In this document: in pieces, positions 15,502 through 23,632 of the stretch
How positions within the stretch are numbered: position 1 is the first letter of the stretch
Layout of the letters: every line of letters starts with the position of its first letter
Assembly (NCBI GenBank): GCA_019135865.1
Contig: JAGVVD010000007.1
Location: 1-35,403 of the forward strand
Direction: 5' to 3'
Origin: Elusimicrobiota bacterium
GTDB lineage: Bacteria; Elusimicrobiota; Elusimicrobia; Elusimicrobiales; UBA9959
DNA length: 35,403 nt
Position numbers and translations under genes: made by a program
Notes under the pieces: model-generated
What the model saw: the letters and a program-made list of their open reading frames with translations, nothing else
The model's database searches: none
Told to the model about the DNA's origin: nothing

Positions 15502-16907
15502 CCGGCGGGAAACCGTCCGACGCCGCGCGCCGGCTCCGCGCCGTCCCTTCTTCCCTGGACATATACATGACGGACGCCTGCAATATGCGCTGCTCTTACT
15601 GCGCCAGCGCCAGGTTCATAGAGGGAGGCGGGGCCAGGACCCTGCCGCCGCGGCTCCTGCTGCGGGGCGTTGACGCCTTCGCGGCGCTGGTCGCTCCCCG
15701 CCGAGGCGCGGCCGATCCGTCCGCGGTGAGGGAGGTCTCCTTCACCGGCGGCGAACCGCTGCTCCGCTGGGACCTGCTGAGGGATTCGGTCCGGGCGATA
15801 AAGCGCAAATATCCCTGGCTCAAACAGACCGTTTTCACCAACGGCACGCTGCTCACGCCGGAAAAGGCGGACACGCTGCTGCGCGCGGGCGTCAGGATAG
15901 TGGTGAGCCTCGACGGCGGCCTCGCCGTCAACGACCGGCACCGCCGGCTGGCCGACGGCCGGCCGGGTTTCGCCGCCGTGGCCGCGAACCTGCGCCGCCT
16001 CGGCGCCGCCCGCCGCGCGGAGCTGCACCTGATGGCCACCTTCACCCCGGCGACGGCCGGCGCCATAACGGAGACGGTCAGGTTCTTCCGTACCCTGGGC
16101 TGCCGCGACATACACCTGGGCCTGGACCTCTACGAGGACTGGTCCCCGGCGGCCCTGGCCAGCCTGCGGGCCGCCCTGGCGGAACTGAGGGCTTACTGCC
16201 TGAGGGACGGCGCCGCCGCCCGGGGGCCGGGCGGGGACTGGGATTTCAACTTCTATTTCAAGGACCGCGTGGCCGCCTGCCTCGACCTGACGCCGTCTAA
16301 CTCCTTCACTCTCTCGCCCGACGGATTCTTCTACCCCTGCGACGAGCTCTGCATCTCGGCCGCGGACCCGGCGAAGTACGCCGTCGGGTCGGCGGAGAGC
16401 GGCCTGGACCTGGACCGGCTCGGGCGCGTCTACGCCGCCGTGGAGCGGCGCGTGAAGGGACTGGACCTGGTCAACGGCGTGCTTTCGCCCATAGACAGGT
16501 ATTTCCGCGCGGTGCTGGACGGGCGCGATCCGTCCGCCTCGCTGCGGGCCGGCGGGCGGGTGACGCGCGTCTTCATGGAGGAGCTCGGCGGGCTGGTCGA
16601 AGTGGAGCGGCTTTTCAAACTGCTGGCGCGCGCGCCCGGCTTCGGCGATCTCATGCACCGGCCCCGCCACGCCCTGCGCGCCGGGGGCCGCCGCTCGCGG
16701 CTGATCGCGCCGGCTTCGCCCGGCGCGCTGGCGGCTTCGCGGGCCGCCGCGGACCTGCTGCTTTACTCCCCGGGTAAGCGCAAGGAGCTGGTCCTGCGCG
16801 CGGAGCGCTCTTTCGGCGGCGCGGCCCGCGGCCTCGCCCTCTACGCGGCGCTCAAGGGCGCGCGGCTCGGCGGGCGGACCCGGGTGAGCCTGGAGGCGGG
16901 CCGGTGA
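15498..16907 (+). CDS. rSAM-9: radical SAM protein with CxxxC auxiliary variant
   Basis: 469 residues. The ATG overlaps the rSAM-8 stop and is preceded by a strong SD (GGAGGAGG at ~15486-15493). C28-x3-C32-x2-C35, TGGEP, FTNGTLL and SLDG are intact. The auxiliary segment FFYPCDELC has the same CxxxC pair as rSAM-7, and the distal cysteine is missing (VNGVLSPIDRYF). GFGDLMHRPR and DLLLYSPGKRK with ALYAALKGAR complete the shared layout. The linker is DLYEDW. It shares the TDAC-NMRCSYC style of rSAM-8. Confidence 0.88.
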   Translation: MTGGKPSDAARRLRAVPSSLDIYMTDACNMRCSYCASARFIEGGGARTLPPRLLLRGVDAFAALVAPRRGAADPSAVREVSFTGGEPLLRWDLLRDSVRAIKRKYPWLKQTVFTNGTLLTPEKADTLLRAGVRIVVSLDGGLAVNDRHRRLADGRPGFAAVAANLRRLGAARRAELHLMATFTPATAGAITETVRFFRTLGCRDIHLGLDLYEDWSPAALASLRAALAELRAYCLRDGAAARGPGGDWDFNFYFKDRVAACLDLTPSNSFTLSPDGFFYPCDELCISAADPAKYAVGSAESGLDLDRLGRVYAAVERRVKGLDLVNGVLSPIDRYFRAVLDGRDPSASLRAGGRVTRVFMEELGGLVEVERLFKLLARAPGFGDLMHRPRHALRAGGRRSRLIAPASPGALAASRAAADLLLYSPGKRKELVLRAERSFGGAARGLALYAALKGARLGGRTRVSLEAGR

Positions 16908-18292
16908 AAAAGAACCCCGCCCTTCCGCTCTATCCGCGGGCCGAATTCCCCCGGGAACTGGACCTCTGCCTGACCGACGCCTGCAACCTCGACTGCCGCT
17001 ACTGCTATTTCACCGCCAAGGCCAGGACCGCGCCGTCCTCCCTCTCGCCGGCGCAGGTGGAGCGGGCGCTGGACCTTTACCTGGAGCGCCTGCCGGCCCG
17101 GCGCGTGCAGAAGTTCAGCTTTTCCGGCGGCGAGCCGCTGCTGCGCTGGGACTCGCTCATAAGCGGCGTGGCCTCCGCCCGCCGGCGGCTTGGCCCGCGG
17201 CCCAATATCGAGGTCTTCACCAACGGCACCCTGCTCGACCGGCGCAAGGCCGAGGCCCTGCTGGCGCACGACCCCGAACTGGTCATAAGCCTGGACGGGC
17301 CGCGCGCGGTCTGCGACGCTGGCCGCCGCTTCTACGGCCGCGGCGGCTCGGTGTTCGACGCCGTCGACCGCAATCTCCGCGCGCTCGGGCGGGGACTGGT
17401 CTCGCGCTGTTTCGCCGGCTCCACTTTCAGCGCCGCGACGGTCTCCAGGATGCGCGAGAGCGTGGAGTACCTGCTGGAGCGCGGCTTCAAATGCGTGATA
17501 GTCGACCTGGACGTCCTGGCGCGTTGGGACCGGCGCTCGCTGGACGTCCTGCGCCGGCAGGCGGAGGGGCTCAAAAAGCTCTACTCCTCCTCGATGAACC
17601 TGGGCTTCGGCGAGGTGCAGCAGCGGCTGCGCTTCGACTTCCTGATCTCGCGGGAGGAGCTGCGGCAGGTGGCGCGCCCCGCGGGGCTCAAGGAACTTTC
17701 CCTCGCGCCCGACGGGAAGTTCTACCCCAGCGGACTGGTCTCCGGGCGCGGCGCGGAGAAGGCGCGCTACGCCGTCGGCAGCCTCGCGGAAGGTTTCGAC
17801 ACGGGCAGGATGAACGCCGTGCTGGGCGAACTGCGCGGCTATTTCGGCCGGCACGCCAGGAGCGGCTACAACGGCTGCCCCACCCACGTCTATTTCGCCT
17901 GCCGCCTGGAGGGACGCTCCACGGAGGAGGTCTTCGATTCGGGCGAACGCCTGTTCGGGGCGCTGGACCCGGTGGTGGGGCCCGTCATAGATTTCGAACT
18001 GCTGCAGAACTCCCTGGCCTCGGCGAAGGACCTCGGCGATTTCGACCATCCGCCGCGGCTGGCGCCCGCCGCGGGCCCGGCGGAGCTGAAGCTCTCCCTT
18101 TCTCCCGGGGCGGGACGGGCCAGGGACGCCGCGGACGCGGCGCTCTATCCGCCCGGCCCCTCCAAGCGCCTGGAACTGGCGGCCGCGGAGAACGACCCGC
18201 CCGACGCGCTGCGCCGCCTCGCGGCCTATTCGCTGATGAAGGCGCGGCTGCTGGGGAAGAAACTCAGGCTCGCCGTCGTGGCGGACGGCTGA
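16904..18292 (+). CDS. rSAM-10: radical SAM protein, YCYF subclass
   Basis: 462 residues. The GTG start overlaps the rSAM-9 stop, with GGAGG about seven bases upstream. C27-x3-C31-x2-C34 continues as YCYF instead of YCSS, shared only with rSAM-11, so these two form a subgroup. SGGEP, FTNGTLL and SLDG are intact. The auxiliary site reads FYPSGLV, with serine for cysteine. Other cysteines occur at NGCPTHVYFAC, but their spacing does not match the paralogs. The sixth-strand motif is diverged (DVLARW). LGDFDHPPR and DAALYPPGPSK with AAYSLMKAR are recognisable. Confidence 0.87.
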   Translation: MKKNPALPLYPRAEFPRELDLCLTDACNLDCRYCYFTAKARTAPSSLSPAQVERALDLYLERLPARRVQKFSFSGGEPLLRWDSLISGVASARRRLGPRPNIEVFTNGTLLDRRKAEALLAHDPELVISLDGPRAVCDAGRRFYGRGGSVFDAVDRNLRALGRGLVSRCFAGSTFSAATVSRMRESVEYLLERGFKCVIVDLDVLARWDRRSLDVLRRQAEGLKKLYSSSMNLGFGEVQQRLRFDFLISREELRQVARPAGLKELSLAPDGKFYPSGLVSGRGAEKARYAVGSLAEGFDTGRMNAVLGELRGYFGRHARSGYNGCPTHVYFACRLEGRSTEEVFDSGERLFGALDPVVGPVIDFELLQNSLASAKDLGDFDHPPRLAPAAGPAELKLSLSPGAGRARDAADAALYPPGPSKRLELAAAENDPPDALRRLAAYSLMKARLLGKKLRLAVVADG

Positions 18293-18298
18293 TTTAAG

Positions 18299-18304
18299 TA
18301 TCAT
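18299..18304 (+). promoter_or_regulatory. Putative -10 element for the HemN-like gene
   Basis: TATCAT (5/6 to TATAAT) lies in a short AT-rich gap of 21 bases. It ends nine bases before the ATG at 18314, and no SD is present. This geometry would give a nearly leaderless transcript. No -35 match is seen, because the upstream sequence is coding. Confidence 0.3.
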
Positions 18305-18313
18305 ATTCACGGC

Positions 18314-20104
18314 ATGCTCATGGACGATACGCAACTCAAGGCGCTTTTCGGGCTGATGGACGCGGAGAACCCGCCGGAATACCCGCCCCATTACCCGCCG
18401 CCCGCGCTCTGGAAAAAGAACTTCTCCGGCGCGGACGCCGCCGCCGCCTGGCGGCGCTCGCTGGCCCGACGCGGCGACCTGGTCCTCTACGTCCACCTGC
18501 CTTTCTGCCGCGAGGTCTGCGCTTTCTGCGGCTTCTACGCCCGCCCCTGCCCCGGTCCCGGCGCCGTCGACGATTATCTCTCCGCGCTGGAGCGCGAAGC
18601 GGCCCTGCTCTCGCCCCTTTTCGCGGGCCGCCGCTTCAAATGGCTCTGTTTCGGCGGCGGCACGCCGTCGCTGCTCTCCGGCCCGCAGTTGCGGCGCCTC
18701 TTCGGCGCGGTGAAAGGGAACTTCCGGCCCGCGCCGGGGGCCCGCACCGCCTTCGAGTCGCACCCGGACAGCCTCGACCCGGCCAAGTTGCGGCTGCTCA
18801 AAAAGCTCGGCGTGGACTGGCTTTCCATCGGCGTGCAGACCTTCGACGACGCGGTGCTGAAAAAGAACGGCCGCCGGCAGGACAATTCCAGGGTGCCGGG
18901 CCTGGTGCGCGCCGCCCGGTCCGCCGGCATCAAGAACGTCCAGCTCGACCTCATCGCCGGCCTCCCCTTCCAGTCGCGGGAGGCTTTCGCCGCCGACGTG
19001 GAGAAGGCCGCGCGGCTGGACCCGGAACGCATCTACCTCTTCCCTTTCCAGGCCAAGGAACGCGTGCGGCTGAAGGCGAGGCAGGCGCCCTGGCTGTGGG
19101 AGGCCTACCGGGGCGCGGTGGAGTCGCTCTCCCGGCGGGGTTACGAGCTCAGCTGCGGCCGCTGGCTTTATAAAAGGAGCGGCGGCGACTGGCCTTACAG
19201 CTACGACCAGGGCGAGCGGATGTCCCGCGATTTCTACTCGGTGCTGGGGCTCGGCGCCGGCGCCATCTCCTACGCCAGGTACGGCGCGCGCTACCAGAAC
19301 CTGGCGGACCCCGCCGCCTACGCGCGGGCGCTGTCCGGCGGCCGCCTGCCCGCGGCCAGGGGCTGCCGGCTGGGCGAAAAGGAGGAAGCGCTCAATTTCC
19401 TCCTGCTCAATTTCCTCCAGCGCGGCGCGCTGGACCGTCGGGAATTCCGCTCCGTCTTCGGCCGCGGCCCGCGCGGCGTCTTCGGCCGGGTCCTGGACTC
19501 GCTGGCCGCCGACGGTACGCTGGTCGCCTCCCGCGACGGCTGGCTGCTGGACGACAGGGAGAACGGCCTGTTCCGCCTGAGGAAGGCCTTCTATCCCCCG
19601 GGGCCGCTCGCCGCCGCCGCGCGCGCTTACGGCCGGCGGCTCGCCTCCGCGGCGCGCGCGGGGGAGAAGCCCTCCGCCGCACCGGCCGGGAGCGGCCGCG
19701 CCGGCGCCTCCGGCACGCTCGTTTTCGAAGCGGGGCGCGCCCCCTTCGCCGCGCTCGCGCCCGCTCTGCTGCGGGAGATAAAAGCGCGCCGTCCCGGGAC
19801 GGTCCTTCTCTACTGCTCGGGGCCCGGCCCGGGCCCCGCGCTGCCACGGCTGGCGGAGCTGGTCGGCCGCGCGGGGATGAAGGCGGCCGTCAACCTGCCG
19901 CCCTGCCTGCTGCCCGGCCTGCCGCGGCTGCCCCAGGCCGCGCCGGCCGGGAGCGGCGATCCCGGCGTCTTCCGGCCGGAGGGCTGGGTCAAGCCGGCGC
20001 GCTGCGCCGACTGCGTCCTTCAGCTGGAGTGCCCCGGCCTGGACTCCGCCTACGCCGCGCGCCACGGCGCGCGCGCGGTGAGGCCGCTGAGGAGGCGCCC
20101 GTGA
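18314..20104 (+). CDS. HemN/HemW-type radical SAM protein with degenerate half-barrel and C-terminal CxxCx5C
   Basis: 596 residues. YVHLPFC with C65-x3-C69-x2-C72 followed by GFYA, GGGTPS near 114-119 and IGVQTFDD are signatures of the coproporphyrinogen-dehydrogenase-like/HemW/class C methyltransferase superfamily. A winged-helix-like HemN C-terminal region follows (NFLLLNFLQRGALDRREF). Beyond ~470 there is an addition not usual in HemN/HemW. It runs from LVFEAGRAP through LLYCSG to AGMKAAVNLP, matching the GGEP, TNG and SLDG strands of an rSAM barrel without their catalytic residues. It then ends in C564-x2-C567-x5-C573-PG with a Tyr and a His-Gly, as seen at auxiliary clusters of other rSAM proteins. 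The family transfers radicals or methyl groups, or acts on tetrapyrroles; the role here is unknown. An alternative start is the ATG six bases downstream. Confidence 0.82.
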   Translation: MLMDDTQLKALFGLMDAENPPEYPPHYPPPALWKKNFSGADAAAAWRRSLARRGDLVLYVHLPFCREVCAFCGFYARPCPGPGAVDDYLSALEREAALLSPLFAGRRFKWLCFGGGTPSLLSGPQLRRLFGAVKGNFRPAPGARTAFESHPDSLDPAKLRLLKKLGVDWLSIGVQTFDDAVLKKNGRRQDNSRVPGLVRAARSAGIKNVQLDLIAGLPFQSREAFAADVEKAARLDPERIYLFPFQAKERVRLKARQAPWLWEAYRGAVESLSRRGYELSCGRWLYKRSGGDWPYSYDQGERMSRDFYSVLGLGAGAISYARYGARYQNLADPAAYARALSGGRLPAARGCRLGEKEEALNFLLLNFLQRGALDRREFRSVFGRGPRGVFGRVLDSLAADGTLVASRDGWLLDDRENGLFRLRKAFYPPGPLAAAARAYGRRLASAARAGEKPSAAPAGSGRAGASGTLVFEAGRAPFAALAPALLREIKARRPGTVLLYCSGPGPGPALPRLAELVGRAGMKAAVNLPPCLLPGLPRLPQAAPAGSGDPGVFRPEGWVKPARCADCVLQLECPGLDSAYAARHGARAVRPLRRRP

Positions 20105-21567
20105 AGAAAAAGGAGACGCTGCCGATAGGGTCCTTCGATATCTGCCTGTCCAACCGCTGCAACCTGGCCTGCCGGTACTGCTATTTCGACTCCATCAACC
20201 GCGGCGCGCCGCAGTTCCTGGACTTCGCGGCCGTGAAGAAGGCCGTCGACGCCTATGTCTCCCTGGTTTCCGTCAGGGGCATAGATAAGATCAGCGTCGC
20301 GGGCGGCGAGCCGTTCCTGGATTTCCCGCTGCTGCTGAAGATAGCGAAGTACATACGGCGTTCCTGCGGTCCGCGGACGGAGATAGAGGTCTTCACCAAT
20401 GGCACGCTGGCGACCCCGGAAAAGATGCGGCGCCTGCTGCGCTATACCGGCAAGATCGTGATCAGCCTCGACGGGCGCAAGGCGAGCAACGACCTCAACC
20501 GGGTTTTCCTGAAAGGCAGGGATTCGGTCTTCGAGGCCGTGATGAACAATCTTCGCGGCCTCACGGCGGCGGAGCGGCTGAAGGTGTGCGCCAGCATGAC
20601 GGTGACGGCCGCCACCGCCGGCGGCCTGTGCGCCAATATCCGCTTCCTGCGCGGCCTCGGGCTGGGCGAGGTGCAGATAAACGTCAACCTGCTGGAGCGC
20701 TGGAGCCGCGAGGACCTGGACCGGCTGCGCGTTTCGGCGCGCGCGCTCAGGGCCTATTACGGGGAGCTGGCCGCGGCGGAACTGCGTTCCTTCGAAGGCT
20801 TCCGCTTCGGCCTGGAGTACATCCTGCTCAAATGGGACGAGACGCTGAAAGAGAGCGGCGTCTTCAAGGAAATCTCCGTCGCGCCGGACGGCCGCTTCTA
20901 TCCCTGCGGGCTGGTCTCCACCTACGGGCCGCAGAAACGGGAATTCGCGATAGGAACGCTGGAAAAGGGCTTCGACCGCCGCCGGCTTCGTTCGCTGCGC
21001 GCCGCCGCCGTCCGCGCCATGCTGGCCGCGGACCGCGGGATAGGGCTGCTGGAATACATCCCCAACCCGATGCTGCTCTATTTCGAGACCCGGCTCAAGG
21101 GCGAGGACCTGCGGGAGGTCTTCGCCAACGCGCGCCGCGTCTTCAAGGTCTTCTACGACGAGCTTTCCGTCTTCCTGCGGCTGGAGAGGTTCTTCGACAT
21201 CCTCTCCAGCGACCCGCTGGTGGGCGACTTTTCCCACGAGCCGCCCTTCAGGTCCGGAAAGGGACTGCGGTCCCTGGCCGTCGCCATGGGCGAGCCCGGC
21301 CGCCCGGCCGCCAAGGCCTGCGCCTGCGGCAAGGGCTGGGTCGGTTTCCCGGGCCTGGCGCAGCGGCGGCGCGCGGCCGACCTGCTGCTCTATTCCCCCG
21401 GCGGGAACAAGGAGCTGCGGCTGCGCTCGGAGCGCCCGTCGGAGGAGTTCGAACTGACCGGCTCCGCGGCCGTCTACGCGGCCCTCAAGGCCCGCGCGCT
21501 GGGAGGAAAGCTGAAGGTGAAAGTGGAACTCCCGCCGGGCGGCGTCACTTCTTCTTCACGTACTTGA
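20101..21567 (+). CDS. rSAM-11: radical SAM protein, YCYF subclass, last gene of the operon
   Basis: 488 residues. I chose the GTG overlapping the previous stop (GTGA), with GAGGAGG upstream (MKKKETLPIG). C20-x3-C24-x2-C27-YF, AGGEP, FTNGTLA and SLDG define the core. One auxiliary cysteine is kept (FYPCGLV); the second is missing. VGDFSHEPP is a diverged form of the shared motif. Before the half-barrel (DLLLYSPGGNK, then AVYAALKAR) there is an insertion with Cys-Ala-Cys-Gly, absent from the paralogs. The 3' end overlaps the convergent SpoIID gene by 23 bases, and no terminator is seen between them. Confidence 0.87.
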   Translation: MKKKETLPIGSFDICLSNRCNLACRYCYFDSINRGAPQFLDFAAVKKAVDAYVSLVSVRGIDKISVAGGEPFLDFPLLLKIAKYIRRSCGPRTEIEVFTNGTLATPEKMRRLLRYTGKIVISLDGRKASNDLNRVFLKGRDSVFEAVMNNLRGLTAAERLKVCASMTVTAATAGGLCANIRFLRGLGLGEVQINVNLLERWSREDLDRLRVSARALRAYYGELAAAELRSFEGFRFGLEYILLKWDETLKESGVFKEISVAPDGRFYPCGLVSTYGPQKREFAIGTLEKGFDRRRLRSLRAAAVRAMLAADRGIGLLEYIPNPMLLYFETRLKGEDLREVFANARRVFKVFYDELSVFLRLERFFDILSSDPLVGDFSHEPPFRSGKGLRSLAVAMGEPGRPAAKACACGKGWVGFPGLAQRRRAADLLLYSPGGNKELRLRSERPSEEFELTGSAAVYAALKARALGGKLKVKVELPPGGVTSSSRT

Positions 21568-23611
21568 GCCGGCTTATGCCGGTGCCGGGGAAGTAGAAGT
21601 CCAGGATCTCCCTGTATCTCTTCCCGTGCCTGCCCGCCATGCCCGCCGCCCCCGACTGGCACAGCCCTATGCCGTGTCCCCAGCCGCCGCCGTAGAGCCA
21701 GTAGTTGCGCACCCTGCCGTCGGGGAACCTGTTGGTCTCCATGAAGAAAAGCGTGCTCTTGAGCGAGCCGAACCCCAGGATATTGCGTATCAGGTGCTCG
21801 CGGTCCACGTCCACGGTCTTCCTGGAGCCGACGAAGCGTATGGCGTTGACGTTGCCGGAGACGGCCCGGCGCAGCGGGATCACTTCCTTCAGCGAGCCGG
21901 TGCCGTAGCGCTTGTTCACCCTGAACTCGATGTCCTTGTGCTTGAGTATGCGCAGCCAGCGGTATTCGGAGGGGCGCACGGCTTCCGGGTAATTGCAGCT
22001 GGCCGGCGGGTTCCCGGTCATCCAGAGATGGAAATCCCAGGGCCCGCGCGGCGCCGCGGGCGCTTCCTCTTCGGGCATGTCCGGGCGCCCCTTAAGATAG
22101 GCCAGCGGGCTCCAGCCGGTGACCTCCCCCGAGGCCTGGGTGTGCCCGCCGCAGTTGGAATGATAGAAGGTCCAGGCGGGCTTGCCTTTGTAGGTCAGTA
22201 TCTCGGACTCCGTCTCCAGTACGGCCTTGTTGGTGGAGTTCGCCTCGTGGCCCACGCCGCGGTAGACCTGGCAGTGCTGGCTGTCGCAGATGTGGTAGCC
22301 GTCGGCCTTGTGCGGACCGCCGCGGGAGCGCAGCACCGCCTGGGTGCGGGCTATGACGGCCTGCGCCTTTAGCGATTCGTAGGGCCATTGCGGGGAGACC
22401 TCGGCCGGCACGACCCCGAGCAGGTAGAGCTCCATGTCGATATGGTTGCGCACGCCGATGCCGCGGCCGGGCATGGGGTAGAGTTCCAGCGCGCCGCGGT
22501 ACTGGCGGTCGGAATACCTGAAGTACGGGTTGCCGCAGTTCCTGACGGCCTCTATTATCACGGAGCCGGTCCTCTTGTCGAGCGACTCGAGCATTATGGC
22601 TCCCTGGAAACGGCCGTAGACCGCGCCCTCCGCGTTCTTCACCACTATCCTGCCGTTCTCGAAAAGGACCGTCCAGCTCTCGCCCGCCGGGACCGTCGCG
22701 TACAGTTTGCCGCTGGACCGGCCCGTTATCGTGAAGCCCTCGAAGGAGCGCAGCCGCAGGATATTGTTGCGGCCCTGCTTGCCCGTATTGTCGGTGCCGA
22801 CGCCGACTTTCAGCCTCACCGACTTTTCCAGCGCCTGCACGGCGTCGACGTGCTCCACGCGCGTGGGAGAGGTGATGCGGAAAGGCGGCCTGATATCCTC
22901 GGGCTGCTTCGTCAGCTTCCCCTCGAGGATCTTTATGTTCTCCGCGGCTATCGGGTGCTCCGGCGCGTAGTCCAGGACCCTGTAGTACTGGTTCCAGGCC
23001 TCATCGAACTTCTTCTGCCGCGCGTAGATGCCGGCCAGCGGCAGCCGGGCCTCCACGAAGGAAGGGTCCTGCCGGAGCACCTCGATGAGCTTTTCCTCGG
23101 CCTCGGCGTACATGCGGAAGTTCACGTAGTTCCAGGCGATGATATAGTCCACGCCGGAGAAATCGGGCCGCAGTTCCTTATAGCGCGACAGCAGGCGCAT
23201 CGCGCCCGCCCTGTCCCCCAGATGGGAGCGCACGCTGGCCATGCCGAGCACCGATCTCGAATGGTCCGGCCTCAGCTTCAGCGCCCTTTCGAAGAAATAG
23301 ACGGCCTTGTCGTAGGAGGCCTCGTGGAAATGGAGCCAGCCCGCCTCGCACAGGATGTCCGGGTCCCCGGGCTTCTCCGCCGCGGCTTTTTCCAGCAGTT
23401 CCGCCGCGCGGCGGCCCCTGCCCAGCTGTTTCAGGACCATCGCGGCGTCCAGCAGCGGCTTCACCGACGAAGGGTCCGCCTCGAAAGCGTCCTGGTAGGT
23501 CCTTACCGAGTCGGTCAGGCGGCCGGACAGGTAGAGGCGGTAGGCGTCGGCCGAGGCGCCGGCCGGGGCGGCCGTGAAGAGGAGCAACAGGGGTAAAAAA
23601 TAAATATTCAT
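21545..23611 (-). CDS. Secreted TPR-SpoIID/LytB-domain protein
   Basis: 688 residues with an N-terminal signal peptide (FLPLLLLFTAAPAGASA). Residues ~20-230 form tandem TPR-like helices (for example AEKPGDPDILCEAGWLHF and ALKLRPDHSRSVLGMASV). The second half carries the SpoIID/LytB amidase-enhancer domain: GVVPAEVSPQWPYESLKAQAVIARTQA, shown here only by its ends (GVVPAEV and KAQAVIARTQA), then YHSNCGGHT and the C-terminal GGGWGHGIGLCQSGA. Family members bind or cleave peptidoglycan glycan strands in the cell envelope. In non-sporulating bacteria they are thought to act in cell-wall remodelling. The gene is convergent with the rSAM operon and divergent from the sigma-factor gene, so it is probably unrelated to the operon. 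Function is inferred from the domains. Confidence 0.88.
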   Translation of the reverse strand: MNIYFLPLLLLFTAAPAGASADAYRLYLSGRLTDSVRTYQDAFEADPSSVKPLLDAAMVLKQLGRGRRAAELLEKAAAEKPGDPDILCEAGWLHFHEASYDKAVYFFERALKLRPDHSRSVLGMASVRSHLGDRAGAMRLLSRYKELRPDFSGVDYIIAWNYVNFRMYAEAEEKLIEVLRQDPSFVEARLPLAGIYARQKKFDEAWNQYYRVLDYAPEHPIAAENIKILEGKLTKQPEDIRPPFRITSPTRVEHVDAVQALEKSVRLKVGVGTDNTGKQGRNNILRLRSFEGFTITGRSSGKLYATVPAGESWTVLFENGRIVVKNAEGAVYGRFQGAIMLESLDKRTGSVIIEAVRNCGNPYFRYSDRQYRGALELYPMPGRGIGVRNHIDMELYLLGVVPAEVSPQWPYESLKAQAVIARTQAVLRSRGGPHKADGYHICDSQHCQVYRGVGHEANSTNKAVLETESEILTYKGKPAWTFYHSNCGGHTQASGEVTGWSPLAYLKGRPDMPEEEAPAAPRGPWDFHLWMTGNPPASCNYPEAVRPSEYRWLRILKHKDIEFRVNKRYGTGSLKEVIPLRRAVSGNVNAIRFVGSRKTVDVDREHLIRNILGFGSLKSTLFFMETNRFPDGRVRNYWLYGGGWGHGIGLCQSGAAGMAGRHGKRYREILDFYFPGTGISRLKYVKKK

Positions 23612-23632
23612 CGCCAGCGCAGCGCCAAATCC

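Larger units (their letters stand above)
2..21567 (+). other. Translationally coupled multi-radical-SAM operon
   Basis: Fifteen consecutive same-strand reading frames have almost no space between them. Stop and start codons overlap by 4 bases (ATGA or GTGA) at 2504, 4063, 5463, 6860, 9154, 12761, 14080, 15498, 16904 and 20101. The only gaps are 1 base (323), 37 bases (10531-10567), 55 bases (11351-11405) and 21 bases (18293-18313). Shine-Dalgarno-like GGAGG runs sit inside the 3' end of many upstream genes. This architecture suggests one coordinated pathway or complex. The left end is not in the window; the right end meets a convergent gene at 21545. Confidence 0.85.

Noticed and set aside
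16841-20065. Very long reverse-strand open frame (over 1000 codons) opposite rSAM-10 and the HemN-like gene
   Set aside because: In ~70% GC DNA antisense frames stay open by chance. The translation is low-complexity (Arg/Gly/Pro/Ala/Val), without motifs, and spans several clear + strand genes.
22388-23596. Plus-strand open frame opposite the SpoIID gene
   Set aside because: The - strand has a signal peptide, TPRs and SpoIID motifs; the + frame has none.
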